A model generated the notes under the pieces. The model had not been told where the DNA came from and searched no databases. It saw only the letters and a program-made list of their open reading frames with translations. Below, piece by piece: positions 8,177-16,700 of a DNA stretch of 64,000 bases. Numbering within the stretch: the first letter of the stretch is position 1; the number at the start of each line of letters is the position of its first letter. Location: positions 1 through 64,000 of the forward strand of contig JBPOJB010000037.1 of NCBI GenBank assembly GCA_052034005.1, read 5' to 3'. A program made the position numbers and the translations under genes. The stretch comes from JAAYDI01 sp052034005. Its GTDB lineage: Bacteria; Planctomycetota; Planctomycetia; Pirellulales; Pirellulaceae.

Positions 8177-8874
8177 CTGCCTCGCTGCGAAACGTCCGCC
8201 AGGCGACTCAGTCGCCGGACCGCTTCTCCATAATCCCCGTCGCCGAACACCGCCGAGCCGGCCACGAACAGTTGAGCCCCGGCCTCGGCACAGCGGCCAA
8301 TAGTCGCCGCGTTAATCCCACCGTCCACTTCCAGAAATACGTCGTCGCCCACAAGCCGGCGAATGTGACGCAGTTTGTCGATCGCCACGGGGTGGAACTC
8401 CTGACCTCCGAACCCGGCCGGTACGCTCATGACCAGGACCAGATCGCACAGGTCCAGGCACCCTTCGAGCCGCGACACGTCCGTGGCCGGGTTGAGGGCG
8501 ATCCCAGACGCGGCGCCGACATCTCGGATCTGTTGCAGCACCTCCCGAGGCCGCTCTACCGCCTCCACGTGCACGGTCAGACAGTCCGCGCCCGCCTCGT
8601 GAAACCGCTCGATGTACCGCTGCGGCTCGCAAATCATCAGATGCACATCCAACGGCATCGTCGTCAGGCGGCGGAGCGCCGAGAGGATCGGCAAGCCGAA
8701 TGTCAGATTCGGGACGAAACAGCCGTCCATCACGTCCAGGTGCAGACTGTGCACCCCCACGCGCTCCAGGTCCGCCACCTCCCGCGCAAGACAGCCAAAG
8801 TCGGCCGACAACAGTGACGGCAGAATCAATGGTCGCCGAGGGCGCAACGTCAAAAAATGATCACGTCGAGACAC
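8173..8874 (-). CDS. rpe: Ribulose-phosphate 3-epimerase
   Basis: The (beta/alpha)8 barrel shows all expected Rpe signatures: PSLLSADF, LHLDVMDG with metal-binding His and Asp, DVHLMI, MSVPAGFGGQEF and VDGGIN with the second catalytic Asp. It interconverts ribulose-5-phosphate and xylulose-5-phosphate in the pentose phosphate pathway. The start is uncertain. The open frame reaches an ATG at 8952, but that adds about 26 unlike residues. The GTG at 8874 has a GGGGA about ten bases upstream and gives a normal length of about 233 residues, so it is preferred. It is followed in the operon by the phosphatase-like gene and accD. Confidence 0.9.
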   Translation of the reverse strand: MSRRDHFLTLRPRRPLILPSLLSADFGCLAREVADLERVGVHSLHLDVMDGCFVPNLTFGLPILSALRRLTTMPLDVHLMICEPQRYIERFHEAGADCLTVHVEAVERPREVLQQIRDVGAASGIALNPATDVSRLEGCLDLCDLVLVMSVPAGFGGQEFHPVAIDKLRHIRRLVGDDVFLEVDGGINAATIGRCAEAGAQLFVAGSAVFGDGDYGEAVRRLSRLADVSQRGR

Positions 8875-9158
8875 CGGGCAGGATTCCCCAAGACCATCGG
8901 ATTGTAGCAGCCAGGACGGCGACTGCCAGTGTGAGTCGGCGGTTATGGCCATAAGTCATTAACAAACAGTAGCTTGCGATAGGCGGACAGGGCCGCCACC
9001 GTGGAGCCGGTATTCGCCATCGGGGGGGGGTGTTGCCCTCCGGTTGCGCCTTCGCCTCCATTGGGATCCCGCCGCCGCGCAGAGCGTGGGAGGATGCCGC
9101 AACGGAGCGGCTCGTCGCCCGGCCGATGCGCCCGGCGTATGACGACCCGGATGACGGG

Positions 9159-9908
9159 TCAGTCCACATCCTGGCTCTGCGGCAGTTCCTGGAGCCCGCC
9201 GAGTCCGAACAGCTGCAGGAACCGGTCGGTCGTGTAGTAGCGTGTGGTCCGTGGTTTCTGGTCCGTACGTTCGACGCGCAGCAGCCGTCGGCGTACGAGC
9301 TGGTTCAGCAACGGGCCCGAGGGCCGGCCCCGGATCTCGTCGATTTCCGCGCGCGCGAGTCCCTGGTGGTAGGCGACGATGGCCAGCGTATCGACGGCAG
9401 CCTGGGAGAGCCGCGCCTCGCGGACCCGTCCGTGGAAGACGCTGCGGATCGGCCAGAGCGCTTCGCGCAGCTCCAGGCGGTACCCGGCGCCGACCGACCT
9501 GATGTGGCACGCGTGGCCGTGCGCTTCGTAGGCCTGATTCAGTTCGCCGACCAGCTCGTCGATCTCGCGTTCGGGCACGCCGCGCATGAGGGCTGCGATC
9601 TGCTGAGCCGTCATCGGCTCGTTGCGCGGGTGGCCGACGAACAGGATGGCCTCGACGATCGACCGGGGGCACAGCGGGCAGGCGTCATCCCGCTGCGCCT
9701 GGTCTGCAATCTCCTCGGCAATCGACTCCGGCGCGGGCGGCTCGTACGGATCCTCGCCGCGGCCCAACAGTTGGGCATAGGCCTGGCTGAGTTGCTCGAG
9801 CGAGATTCCCTGGTCGCTCGGAGCGGTCTCGAACTGGTCCAAACCCCAATCGCGGCCGCCGCGGGCGTCCGCGCTCGGCGGCTCGGCTCGGTGTGACGCG
9901 TCTACCAT
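9159..9908 (-). CDS. scpB: Segregation and condensation protein B
   Basis: This 249-residue protein has the ScpB core of two winged helices: SIVEAILFVG near residue 83, GAGYRLELRE, and LSQAAVDTLAIVAYHQGLARAEIDEIRG. The last is the best conserved ScpB segment. ScpB dimers stabilise the SMC-ScpA complex. An extra N-terminal region of about 80 acidic, low-complexity residues precedes the core, longer than in classical ScpB. It overlaps the end of the ketose-epimerase-like gene by seven bases. ScpA is encoded at 2182-2958. Confidence 0.88.
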   Translation of the reverse strand: MVDASHRAEPPSADARGGRDWGLDQFETAPSDQGISLEQLSQAYAQLLGRGEDPYEPPAPESIAEEIADQAQRDDACPLCPRSIVEAILFVGHPRNEPMTAQQIAALMRGVPEREIDELVGELNQAYEAHGHACHIRSVGAGYRLELREALWPIRSVFHGRVREARLSQAAVDTLAIVAYHQGLARAEIDEIRGRPSGPLLNQLVRRRLLRVERTDQKPRTTRYYTTDRFLQLFGLGGLQELPQSQDVD

Positions 9909-10750
9909 CGCTGGGCGACTTGTTTCTTCATGAACGCCAGTCCGTCGCGGGCCAACTGGTCCTCGCTCTCGAACATCCGGCGCCAGATTTTGGTCGCGGC
10001 GACCAGTTCCGGCAAGGCCAATCCGAACGCTTCGATTGTCAGCCAGCCGTCGTAACCGACCTCATGCAGCGCATCGAAGGTCTGCTGCCAGTAGACGTTC
10101 CCGGCGCCCGGCGTGCTGCGATCGTTTTCGGAGATATGCACATGTGCCAGCACGTCGGCGCAGCTGTGGATCGCCTTGGCCGTGTCTTTCTCCTCGATGT
10201 GCGAGTGGAACGTGTCGTACATCACGCGGCAGTTGGGGTGGTTGACGGCCCGGGCGAAGCGCGCCACGTCGGCGTGCGTGTTGACGAAATAGCATTCGAA
10301 CCGGTTGACCGCTTCCAGGCAGAGCGTGACGCCGGCCTGCTGGGCATGCTGGGCCACCTCCGCCATCGACTCGACGCCCCATTTCCACTCGTCTTCCGTG
10401 GGGCCCTGACCGGTGAAGTAGCCGAGCGCCGAGTGGTAGGGCCCCGCCAGGTGCGTGCATCCGGCGGCCTGGCAGCAATCGATGGCGCGCTTGTTGGCCG
10501 CCACTCCCGCCGCCCGGCGTGCGGGATCCGGACTGATCGGGTTGTCTTCCTCTCCCCGCACGGTCACGCCGGTACGCCCCAGTCCCAGGTCATCCAGGCG
10601 CTGGGACCAGGCTGCATACTTCGCGACGTCCATATTGAAGATGGGCAGCTCCACGCCGTCGTAGCCCAGGTTCTTGAGCATCTCCAGGGTGGGCAGCAGG
10701 CCGTCGTGCAGGTCGCCCGACCACAGCAGCAGGTTCATCCCGAATTTCAT
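9902..10750 (-). CDS. Ketose 3-epimerase-like TIM-barrel sugar isomerase
   Basis: This 282-residue xylose-isomerase-like TIM barrel resembles the D-tagatose/D-psicose 3-epimerases. The metal ligands and catalytic acids of that family are retained with constant spacing: Glu146 in LEAVNRFE, Asp179 in MYDTFHSH, His205 in HVHISEND and Glu240 in TIEAFG, plus Arg211. It should epimerise a free ketose at C3 in a metal-dependent way; the actual sugar cannot be read from sequence. It overlaps the AcpH-like gene by four bases and scpB by seven. It lies in the same leftward group as a Gfo/Idh/MocA oxidoreductase and a cupin-like isomerase candidate, which supports a sugar catabolic role. Confidence 0.83.
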   Translation of the reverse strand: MKFGMNLLLWSGDLHDGLLPTLEMLKNLGYDGVELPIFNMDVAKYAAWSQRLDDLGLGRTGVTVRGEEDNPISPDPARRAAGVAANKRAIDCCQAAGCTHLAGPYHSALGYFTGQGPTEDEWKWGVESMAEVAQHAQQAGVTLCLEAVNRFECYFVNTHADVARFARAVNHPNCRVMYDTFHSHIEEKDTAKAIHSCADVLAHVHISENDRSTPGAGNVYWQQTFDALHEVGYDGWLTIEAFGLALPELVAATKIWRRMFESEDQLARDGLAFMKKQVAQRW

Positions 10751-11424
10751 GGTTGTTCTCCTGACGTTCCGGGGTCCGTTACGTGATGGATCAACTCATC
10801 GCAGCGTTCACTCACGCGCCGCCGAGCCTCCGGCAGGAAGGACAGAAACTCCGGCGGCAAGGGTGGCAGGGCCACGCGCCGCATCACACGATTGAGACGT
10901 GCCAGCAGTGTGACATCGTCCAGGTAGTCATACAAGAACCGCTCGGCGCGGAACAGGGGGATCAGGTCCGCCAGGTCCGGCACGGGCGCCCCGGCGATCC
11001 GCTCGACCGCCGCGCAGACCGCGTGCGGGTCGACGCGCGCCAACGCCTCGTAATAGCGGTCCAGCAGGTCCGGGTCTCGGGCGATCAGGGCGCCGTCGAG
11101 CAGGACCTCGACCAGGATGTGTCCCAGGAAGCTGGGTCGGAACCCGCGATCGTCGGAGAGCTGTTCCCGGATGTCGACGGCCAGGGCCAGGCTCAGTTCC
11201 GCAAACGCCCGCGTGCGGTGGAACCAGGCGTCGTCCTCGTGGTGGCGCACCACGCCGGCCGCGAGGGCGGCCACGCGCGGGTCGGGGTCTCCGGTCCAGA
11301 GCCGGGCGGAGCGGGCGCGTGCCCGGACCCGCCGGTTGATGACGCTCAGCCAGTCGGGCACCGCGGTGCCGGCCAGGAAGTAGGGGTCGTGGACGAATCG
11401 GTAACCGTGCCCGAAGTAGTTCAT
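10747..11424 (-). CDS. Uncharacterised protein resembling AcpH (DUF479)
   Basis: I do not recognise a characterised family with certainty. The 225-residue protein begins MNYFGHGYRFV, then has FLAGTAVPDWL, a HHEDDAWFH segment and GHILVEVLLDGAL. The order and spacing recall acyl-carrier-protein phosphodiesterase AcpH, which has an N-terminal MNFLAH, a HRxxD metal site and a late D-containing helix. An HD-like metallohydrolase is possible, but the assignment is weak. The start at 11424 is chosen because the family-like MNYFGHG begins there; upstream codons encode an Arg-rich stretch. It lies between the Gfo/Idh oxidoreductase and the sugar epimerase with a four-base overlap downstream. Confidence 0.6.
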   Translation of the reverse strand: MNYFGHGYRFVHDPYFLAGTAVPDWLSVINRRVRARARSARLWTGDPDPRVAALAAGVVRHHEDDAWFHRTRAFAELSLALAVDIREQLSDDRGFRPSFLGHILVEVLLDGALIARDPDLLDRYYEALARVDPHAVCAAVERIAGAPVPDLADLIPLFRAERFLYDYLDDVTLLARLNRVMRRVALPPLPPEFLSFLPEARRRVSERCDELIHHVTDPGTSGEQP

Positions 11425-11511
11425 GCGTACGAGGGTCCTGAACGACGCGCTCCGCCGCACGCCTGCCGGACGGCGGCGGGGCGCGTCGCGAGGCACCGAT
11501 CCGGGGGGCGG

Positions 11512-12672
11512 TTAGGGGATCTCGACCCACGTCCCGCTCTCGGCGCTGGCCAGCACGGCGTCGCACACCCGCTGGGTGCGCAGGCCGCTGCGGAAGTCGG
11601 GTTGTGCCGGCGTGCCCGTCTCGATCCCGCGCAGGAAGTCCGCGACCGTGTGGACGAACGTGTGCTCGTAGCCGATCGTGCAGCCGGGCACCCACCACTT
11701 GTCCATGTACGGGTGCTCGGCGTTCGTGACATGTACGCGCTGCCAGCCGGTGCAGTGTTCGTCAACCTTCGTGCCGGTCGCCGGGTCGGCGTACCGGAAG
11801 TAGTCGAGGTATTGGGGATCCTCGAGGTTGAAGTGCAGGCTCCCGGTTTCGCCGTTGAGTTCGAACGTGTTGTAGTTCTTCCGGCCGCGCGCGTACCGCG
11901 TGCTCTCGAACGTGCCCATCGAGCCGTTGGCGAACACGGCTAGGAACATGCAGGCGTCGTCGATCTTTACGGGCTCCACCTTGCCGCTGTCCTGATGCAG
12001 GCGTTCCTTGATGAAGGTCTCGGTCTTGGCGACCACCGAGCGGATCGGCCCGTTGAGCCATTCGGCCGTATCGATCGAGTGGGCCAGCAGGTCGCCGGTG
12101 ACGCCGGATCCGGCGGTTTTGATGTCCAGTCGCCAGAGCGCGGCCCCGCCCTGAGGCACTTTGGCCGAGATCGTCCAGTCCTGCAGGTAGGTGGCCCGGT
12201 AGTGGAACGGCCGCCCGATGCGCCCCTCGTCCACCAGCTGCTTGGCCAGCGAGATGGCGGGAACGCGGCGGTAGTTGAAGCACACCAGGTTCGGCACGCC
12301 CGCCTTCTCGACCGCCGCCACCATCGCTTCCGCCTCCGCCACGTTCATGGCCAGCGGCTTCTCGCAGATGATGCTCTTGCCGGCGGCGGCCGCCGCCAGC
12401 ACGAGCTCCTTGTGCGTGACATTGGGCGTGCAGATGTCGATCTGGTCGATGTCCCGGCGTTCGATCAGCTTGCGCCAATCGGTCTCATACGACTCAAAGC
12501 CCCAGGTGTCGGCGAACGCCTTGAGCTTGTCTTCGCTCTCCAGCGCGCAGATCGTCTTGAGGACCGGCCGGTGTTCGAGCGTGAAGAAATTGTTGACTTT
12601 CCGGTAGGCGTTCGAATGGGTCCGCCCCATGAACCCCATGCCGATGATGCCGACGTTCAGTGGTTTTGCCAT
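11512..12672 (-). CDS. Gfo/Idh/MocA family oxidoreductase
   Basis: This 386-residue NAD(P)-dependent sugar dehydrogenase has a Rossmann motif GIIGMGFMG at residues 8-16, ICTPNVTH, and the catalytic EKPLA motif near residue 104. The C-terminal alpha/beta domain includes TGDLLAHSID, where a conserved His completes the active site. Members oxidise inositols, glucose derivatives or amino-sugars, and the substrate here is not readable. Its neighbours upstream (cupin-like isomerase candidate) and downstream (ketose epimerase) indicate a shared carbohydrate pathway. There is no Tat or Sec signal, unlike many planctomycete paralogues, so it acts in the cytoplasm. Confidence 0.88.
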   Translation of the reverse strand: MAKPLNVGIIGMGFMGRTHSNAYRKVNNFFTLEHRPVLKTICALESEDKLKAFADTWGFESYETDWRKLIERRDIDQIDICTPNVTHKELVLAAAAAGKSIICEKPLAMNVAEAEAMVAAVEKAGVPNLVCFNYRRVPAISLAKQLVDEGRIGRPFHYRATYLQDWTISAKVPQGGAALWRLDIKTAGSGVTGDLLAHSIDTAEWLNGPIRSVVAKTETFIKERLHQDSGKVEPVKIDDACMFLAVFANGSMGTFESTRYARGRKNYNTFELNGETGSLHFNLEDPQYLDYFRYADPATGTKVDEHCTGWQRVHVTNAEHPYMDKWWVPGCTIGYEHTFVHTVADFLRGIETGTPAQPDFRSGLRTQRVCDAVLASAESGTWVEIP

Positions 12673-12755
12673 GGCTTCCTCGACCTCACAGGGTACTGCT
12701 AGTAGGAGACGAAACAGGACGGCGGCCGCCCCGCGCGTCGGGGCGGAAAGGGAGA

Positions 12756-14003
12756 TCAGCCGGACTTCTTGTAATCCCCCACGTTGGGCACCTTGGCATG
12801 CGTGTCCGGGCCGAAGTACCGCAACGACACCAGCGGCTCGCTGCCCGTGTTCACCACCTCGACGCCCGCATTGGCCGCCTCGTGCGTGATGAACACTTCA
12901 TCCTCGGTTTCCGCGCCGAAGCGGATCATGGCGGGTGTCTGGAGCTTGAGCTTGCCCAACGTGCCCATGCCCTGCACGGTGATCCAGCCGCTGGCGCCCG
13001 GATCCTTGATCGTGCAGCGCGCGCCCGGTTCGACCGTCAGCTCCTTGGCGCTGAACAACTGCTTCCCATCGATCAACCCGTAGTCGATCCACTTGTCCAC
13101 CCAGCCCGGTCCCTGGGCCGCCACGATCGGTTCCAGGTAGTTGTGTTCCTTGAAGTGCGTGTCGACGTTCTTCTCCCAGTCGAGCTGCTCGATGATGAAG
13201 TCGAGGTCCTGGTGCTTGTCGGCGGGCACGTCCTTGACCAACAGCGACCAGGGCACTTCGCGCCCTTCAACTAACGACTGGTACATGCCGAACACGTCGC
13301 TGCCCCACTGGGGCTCGTAAGTGCACAGCGATCCCGGGGCGTGGAGCACGCCGGGCGGGATCAGCCACCCGGTGCCGCGCTTGAGGCGATAAGCGCGGGA
13401 CAGGTCCAGAATGCCGTTGTCCCCCTTGCTCCAATCCTCCAGGCACTTGCGAAGCTGGGCTTTCGTCGTGCCCGGCTCGAGCCCCATGAACGTGTAGCAG
13501 AAGTTGTTGTCGACGTTGTTGTACTGCGGCGGTAAGTAGTAACTCTCCGGCTTGCCTTCCTGACCGGTCAGCCGGGCGTGCTCTTGCTTCTGATGCATGT
13601 GGTGCGGGATGGGGCCCATGTTGTCGAAGAACTTCGAATACACGGGCCACCGCTGGTAGGTGTCCCACATCGTCTTGCCGATCAGACGCGGGCCGGCCGC
13701 CGCCACCGCCTCCTTGAGCGTGAACTGCGCTCCGCCGAAACTGACGAAGCTCAGGCCTTCGTGCCACACCCGGCCCTCATTGGCCGCCTCCGTCGTGCTG
13801 GCGAACCACCGCTCGTCGATCCCGCCCCGCTCCGCGCCGTACGCGTAGAGGTCATCCGGATGCAGCTTGAGCCGACGGCCCGGGTGGAGAAAACTGCGAG
13901 GCACCCAGGTGGGCGTCAACCGCAGCAGTCCACCACCTGCGGCCAGGGCTTCGTCCAACACCGACGCGACAGCGGCACCTTGAATCACATTCGATGCACT
14001 CAT
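12756..14003 (-). CDS. Cupin-like protein, possible sugar isomerase
   Basis: This is a protein of about 415 residues with a likely double cupin fold. A PHHMHQKQEH motif near residue 120 looks like a metal site of the type-I mannose-6-phosphate isomerase kind. IPPGVLHAPGS near residue 220 matches the second cupin His, and the C-terminal third is another beta-rich domain. I do not recognise a characterised family, so a sugar isomerase is an inference from fold and neighbours. The start at 14003 is chosen because GGAGG stands six bases before it, while the ATG two codons upstream touches GGAGG directly. It heads the leftward sugar group and is divergent from the DUF4432 gene. Confidence 0.65.
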   Translation of the reverse strand: MSASNVIQGAAVASVLDEALAAGGGLLRLTPTWVPRSFLHPGRRLKLHPDDLYAYGAERGGIDERWFASTTEAANEGRVWHEGLSFVSFGGAQFTLKEAVAAAGPRLIGKTMWDTYQRWPVYSKFFDNMGPIPHHMHQKQEHARLTGQEGKPESYYLPPQYNNVDNNFCYTFMGLEPGTTKAQLRKCLEDWSKGDNGILDLSRAYRLKRGTGWLIPPGVLHAPGSLCTYEPQWGSDVFGMYQSLVEGREVPWSLLVKDVPADKHQDLDFIIEQLDWEKNVDTHFKEHNYLEPIVAAQGPGWVDKWIDYGLIDGKQLFSAKELTVEPGARCTIKDPGASGWITVQGMGTLGKLKLQTPAMIRFGAETEDEVFITHEAANAGVEVVNTGSEPLVSLRYFGPDTHAKVPNVGDYKKSG

Positions 14004-14123
14004 CGTCATCCTCCAGGTCAGCTTCTCTCGGGAGTCATAAACCGGCCACCCGCATGTGTGCTTTGTATTCGCTTTGCGGCCCACCCGCAAGGGACGGGCC
14101 GAATTTCACGCCCCCCGCGCCGC

Positions 14124-14152
14124 TGGTCAGGTGCCGCGCCGCGCCGTACATT
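14124..14152 (+). promoter_or_regulatory. Putative promoter of the DUF4432 gene
   Basis: TGGTCA at 14124-14129 and TACATT at 14147-14152 are 17 bases apart. Each matches the sigma-70 consensus at four of six positions. The start point would be about 57 bases before the ATG at 14216. It lies in the divergent region shared with the cupin-like gene. Confidence 0.35.
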
Positions 14153-14215
14153 AGGAGCCAGTGAGCCCGGCTTATCACACCGTCCGTGGAGAACCCGTAC
14201 CGAGGAGCGGCCGTC

Positions 14216-15379
14216 ATGACGCTGAAGACCTGGACTTGGATTGGGGCAGACCAGACTTATGTGGAACAGGCGCGCATTTCGCCCGAGATGGTCGGCGGAC
14301 CGTACACCGGCTACCTGATCGAGAAGCGGCGCCTTTACGGTGGATTGAGCGATGGCGTCGATCTGATCCATGTCGACAACGGCCTGCTGCGCTTCGACCT
14401 GCTGCCCACACGCGGCATGGGGATCTGGAAGATGTGGGCCGGTGACCTGCCGGTCGGCTGGAACTCGCCCGTGCGTGGGCCGGTGCACCCCAAGTTCGTG
14501 CCGTTGGCCGAACCCAATGGGTTGGGCTGGCTCGACGGGTTCGATGAATTGCTGGTCCGCTGCGGCCTGGAAAGCAACGGCGCGCCGGAGTTCGGCGAGA
14601 ACGGTCAACTGCGCTACGGCCTGCATGGACGGATCGCCAACAGGCCGGCCCACCAGCTCGAGGCGCGGGCCGACGGCCAGACGGGAGAACTCTCCGTGAC
14701 CGGCATTGTCGACGAAACGCGGTTCCATTTCCACAAATTGCGCATGTTCTCGACCATCACGACCCGCGTGGGTGAGGCGGCCGTGACCGTCCGCGACACC
14801 GTCCAGAACATTTCGGGGAGCACGGCGACCTTCCAGATGCTCTACCACATCAACTTCGGGCCGCCCCTTCTCGGCGCCGGCTCGTCGGTCGCGGTGCCCA
14901 TCAAGACGCTCATGCCCCGCGACCGCGTGGCGGTGCCGGGCCTTTCCCGGTGGGCCCACTACGGGCCGCCTCGGCCCAACACGCCCGAAGAGGCCTTCTT
15001 CTTCGACCTGCAGACGGACAGCCAGGGGCAGACAGCCGTCCTGCTGAAAGACCCGATCGGCGCGCACGGCGTGAGCGTGCACTTCAACACCGGACAACTG
15101 CCCTGCTTCACACTGTGGAAAAACGAGACGGCCGAGGCCGATGGGTTCGTCACCGGCTTGGAGCCGGCCACGAACTTCCCGAATCCACGCTCTTTCGAAG
15201 CCGAACGAGGACGCGTGGTGACACTCGAACCGGGCGACACATGGACGGCGGAAGTCCAACTGCAGGTCCATCGGACCGCGGACGCCGTGAGCGACATGCA
15301 GCAGCAGATCGAGTCCCTGGCGAAAGAACAGCCCACGATCCATGAAACGCCCCAGCGGCAATGGTCGGCCGGGGCCTGA
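14216..15379 (+). CDS. DUF4432 / aldose 1-epimerase-like protein
   Basis: This 387-residue beta-rich protein belongs by pattern to the DUF4432 group of the galactose mutarotase-like superfamily. Typical segments are LLPTRGMGIWK, GWNSPVRGPVHP, GLGWLDGFDELLVRCGLESNG, GLHGRIAN, and a late TGLEPATNFPN near the catalytic Glu. It probably binds or mutarotates a sugar in the cytoplasm. The ATG at 14216 with GAGGAG upstream is preferred over one ten codons earlier. It is divergent from the cupin-like, Gfo/Idh and epimerase genes, suggesting shared control from the region between them. Confidence 0.82.
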   Translation: MTLKTWTWIGADQTYVEQARISPEMVGGPYTGYLIEKRRLYGGLSDGVDLIHVDNGLLRFDLLPTRGMGIWKMWAGDLPVGWNSPVRGPVHPKFVPLAEPNGLGWLDGFDELLVRCGLESNGAPEFGENGQLRYGLHGRIANRPAHQLEARADGQTGELSVTGIVDETRFHFHKLRMFSTITTRVGEAAVTVRDTVQNISGSTATFQMLYHINFGPPLLGAGSSVAVPIKTLMPRDRVAVPGLSRWAHYGPPRPNTPEEAFFFDLQTDSQGQTAVLLKDPIGAHGVSVHFNTGQLPCFTLWKNETAEADGFVTGLEPATNFPNPRSFEAERGRVVTLEPGDTWTAEVQLQVHRTADAVSDMQQQIESLAKEQPTIHETPQRQWSAGA

Positions 15380-15490
15380 TCCCCGACCCGCCGGGCGCCT
15401 CCTGGCAACGGAGCTCGGACCTGGCCAGGGGGACGCGGGACGCAGCACGCCCTCCGCCGCCCACCGCGCAGGCCACCGCCGCCCACCGGC

Positions 15491-16207
15491 TCACTGCACG
15501 TAGTCGGCGTCCAGTTCGTACAGGCCGCCGTTGAGGCCACCCGCCACCTGCTTCAGGCGATGCGAGACGTGCAGAATGCCGCCCAGCTTCCGTTTGCGCT
15601 GGCCGTATTGCACCGCCGGCGCATCACGCGCAATCGTCACCTCGATCATGTCGGTCAGCTTCGGTTGACCACCGAAGCAACAAGTACCCATGTCCGGCAC
15701 CAACACGAACTTCCGGATACGCCCCGTGTTCGCCACACCCGGGTGAACATACCCCTTCACGAAGATCCGCTGGCCGTCCAACTCCGTCGGCAACGTGGGT
15801 TGACCGTTCTGAGGATTCGTCTCTTTCGGCTGCAGATCGGCGAACGTGATCCGCGTGTATCCGTCGGGCACTTCCGTCGCGTACACGTACGCGTGCATGA
15901 TCGAACCCCCAACGAGCAACACCAACGAACCCGCCAGGCCCAACACCGCAATGGGCTTGCCGGTCAGCTCATCGGGATATCGCCGCATGCTCCGCCAGCC
16001 AAAAACGCCACACAGGATCCCGAGCACGGCGAACCCCAGCAGCATGGGAAATACCAGGCCGGTCAGTGCCAGGACGGCCATCACCAGCGAGCACACCGCC
16101 GTCTTGCTCAGCGACCTGTACGAATCGAACGGATGGTCTTCGCCCTCTTCCCAATCGTCACGATAATCGTCGTCAGTCTTCAGCCGTTCGTCAGTGTCCG
16201 TGCTCAT
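15491..16207 (-). CDS. Membrane protein with DUF4190-like and DUF3299-like domains
   Basis: The 238-residue protein has an acidic cytoplasmic head of about 30 residues. Two hydrophobic helices (about 35-55 and 58-75) and a third (about 88-108) resemble the DUF4190 unit. After them, a C-terminal domain of about 110 residues contains FVKGYVHPGVANTGRIRKFVLVPDMGTCCFGGQPKLTDMI-type segments of DUF3299. The GTCCFG motif with two adjacent Cys is a family mark. The C-terminal domain probably faces the periplasm. Function is unknown; the family occurs in planctomycetes and proteobacteria. Confidence 0.75.
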   Translation of the reverse strand: MSTDTDERLKTDDDYRDDWEEGEDHPFDSYRSLSKTAVCSLVMAVLALTGLVFPMLLGFAVLGILCGVFGWRSMRRYPDELTGKPIAVLGLAGSLVLLVGGSIMHAYVYATEVPDGYTRITFADLQPKETNPQNGQPTLPTELDGQRIFVKGYVHPGVANTGRIRKFVLVPDMGTCCFGGQPKLTDMIEVTIARDAPAVQYGQRKRKLGGILHVSHRLKQVAGGLNGGLYELDADYVQ

Positions 16208-16700
16208 GCAGAAGTCAATGCCTCGTCGATCACGCCAAGGAGACAGCGTTTGGCCACCGCGCCTGCACCCTAGCCGTTAGCGTACGCAACCAGGGCGTCT
16301 CCCGCGAGTCCCATGCCCCCGCGCGCTTCGCGCGGGCCAAATGGGGTCCGGGCCCACCACCCTACGCCAGGCAGTAGCCGTTTTTTTAACGTACGCTCCC
16401 GATGCCGTTCCAGTTCGCACCGGAGAGGCTGCGCTGCACGCTTCCGGTTGCCCGTGGCCCGATTGCCCGGGCCGCGTAGCGGCTGTAGCTGATCGGATTA
16501 AACGACCTAAGCAGCCGCCACAGCGGATGTTACGCTCCGCGCGGACCACGCAACCCCGCGCTGGGCGACGGCTGCGGAGCGTATCCTCCTTAAGGGTGGT
16601 TTGATGGGTGCGGGTCTTCTTCCCAGTCCGAGTTGACGTTGACGGGAAAGGCCAGCGGGCGGACAACGGGCGGCCGAGCCGACCTCATGGTTGGGGCGCC
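16208..16700. other. Intergenic region with inverted repeats, no gene seen
   Basis: About 490 bases without a credible gene separate the orphan ABC ATPase from the DUF3299 gene. An eight-base-pair GC stem lies at 16318-16336 (CCCGCGCG/CGCGCGGG), a T7 run at about 16380-16387, and GCGGCTG/CAGCCGC arms at 16479-16485 and 16512-16518. A longer imperfect inverted repeat has GGAT plus TACGCTCCG at 16525-16539 against CGGAGCGTATCC at 16575-16586. No tmRNA could be recognised here despite the nearby smpB. Confidence 0.5.
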
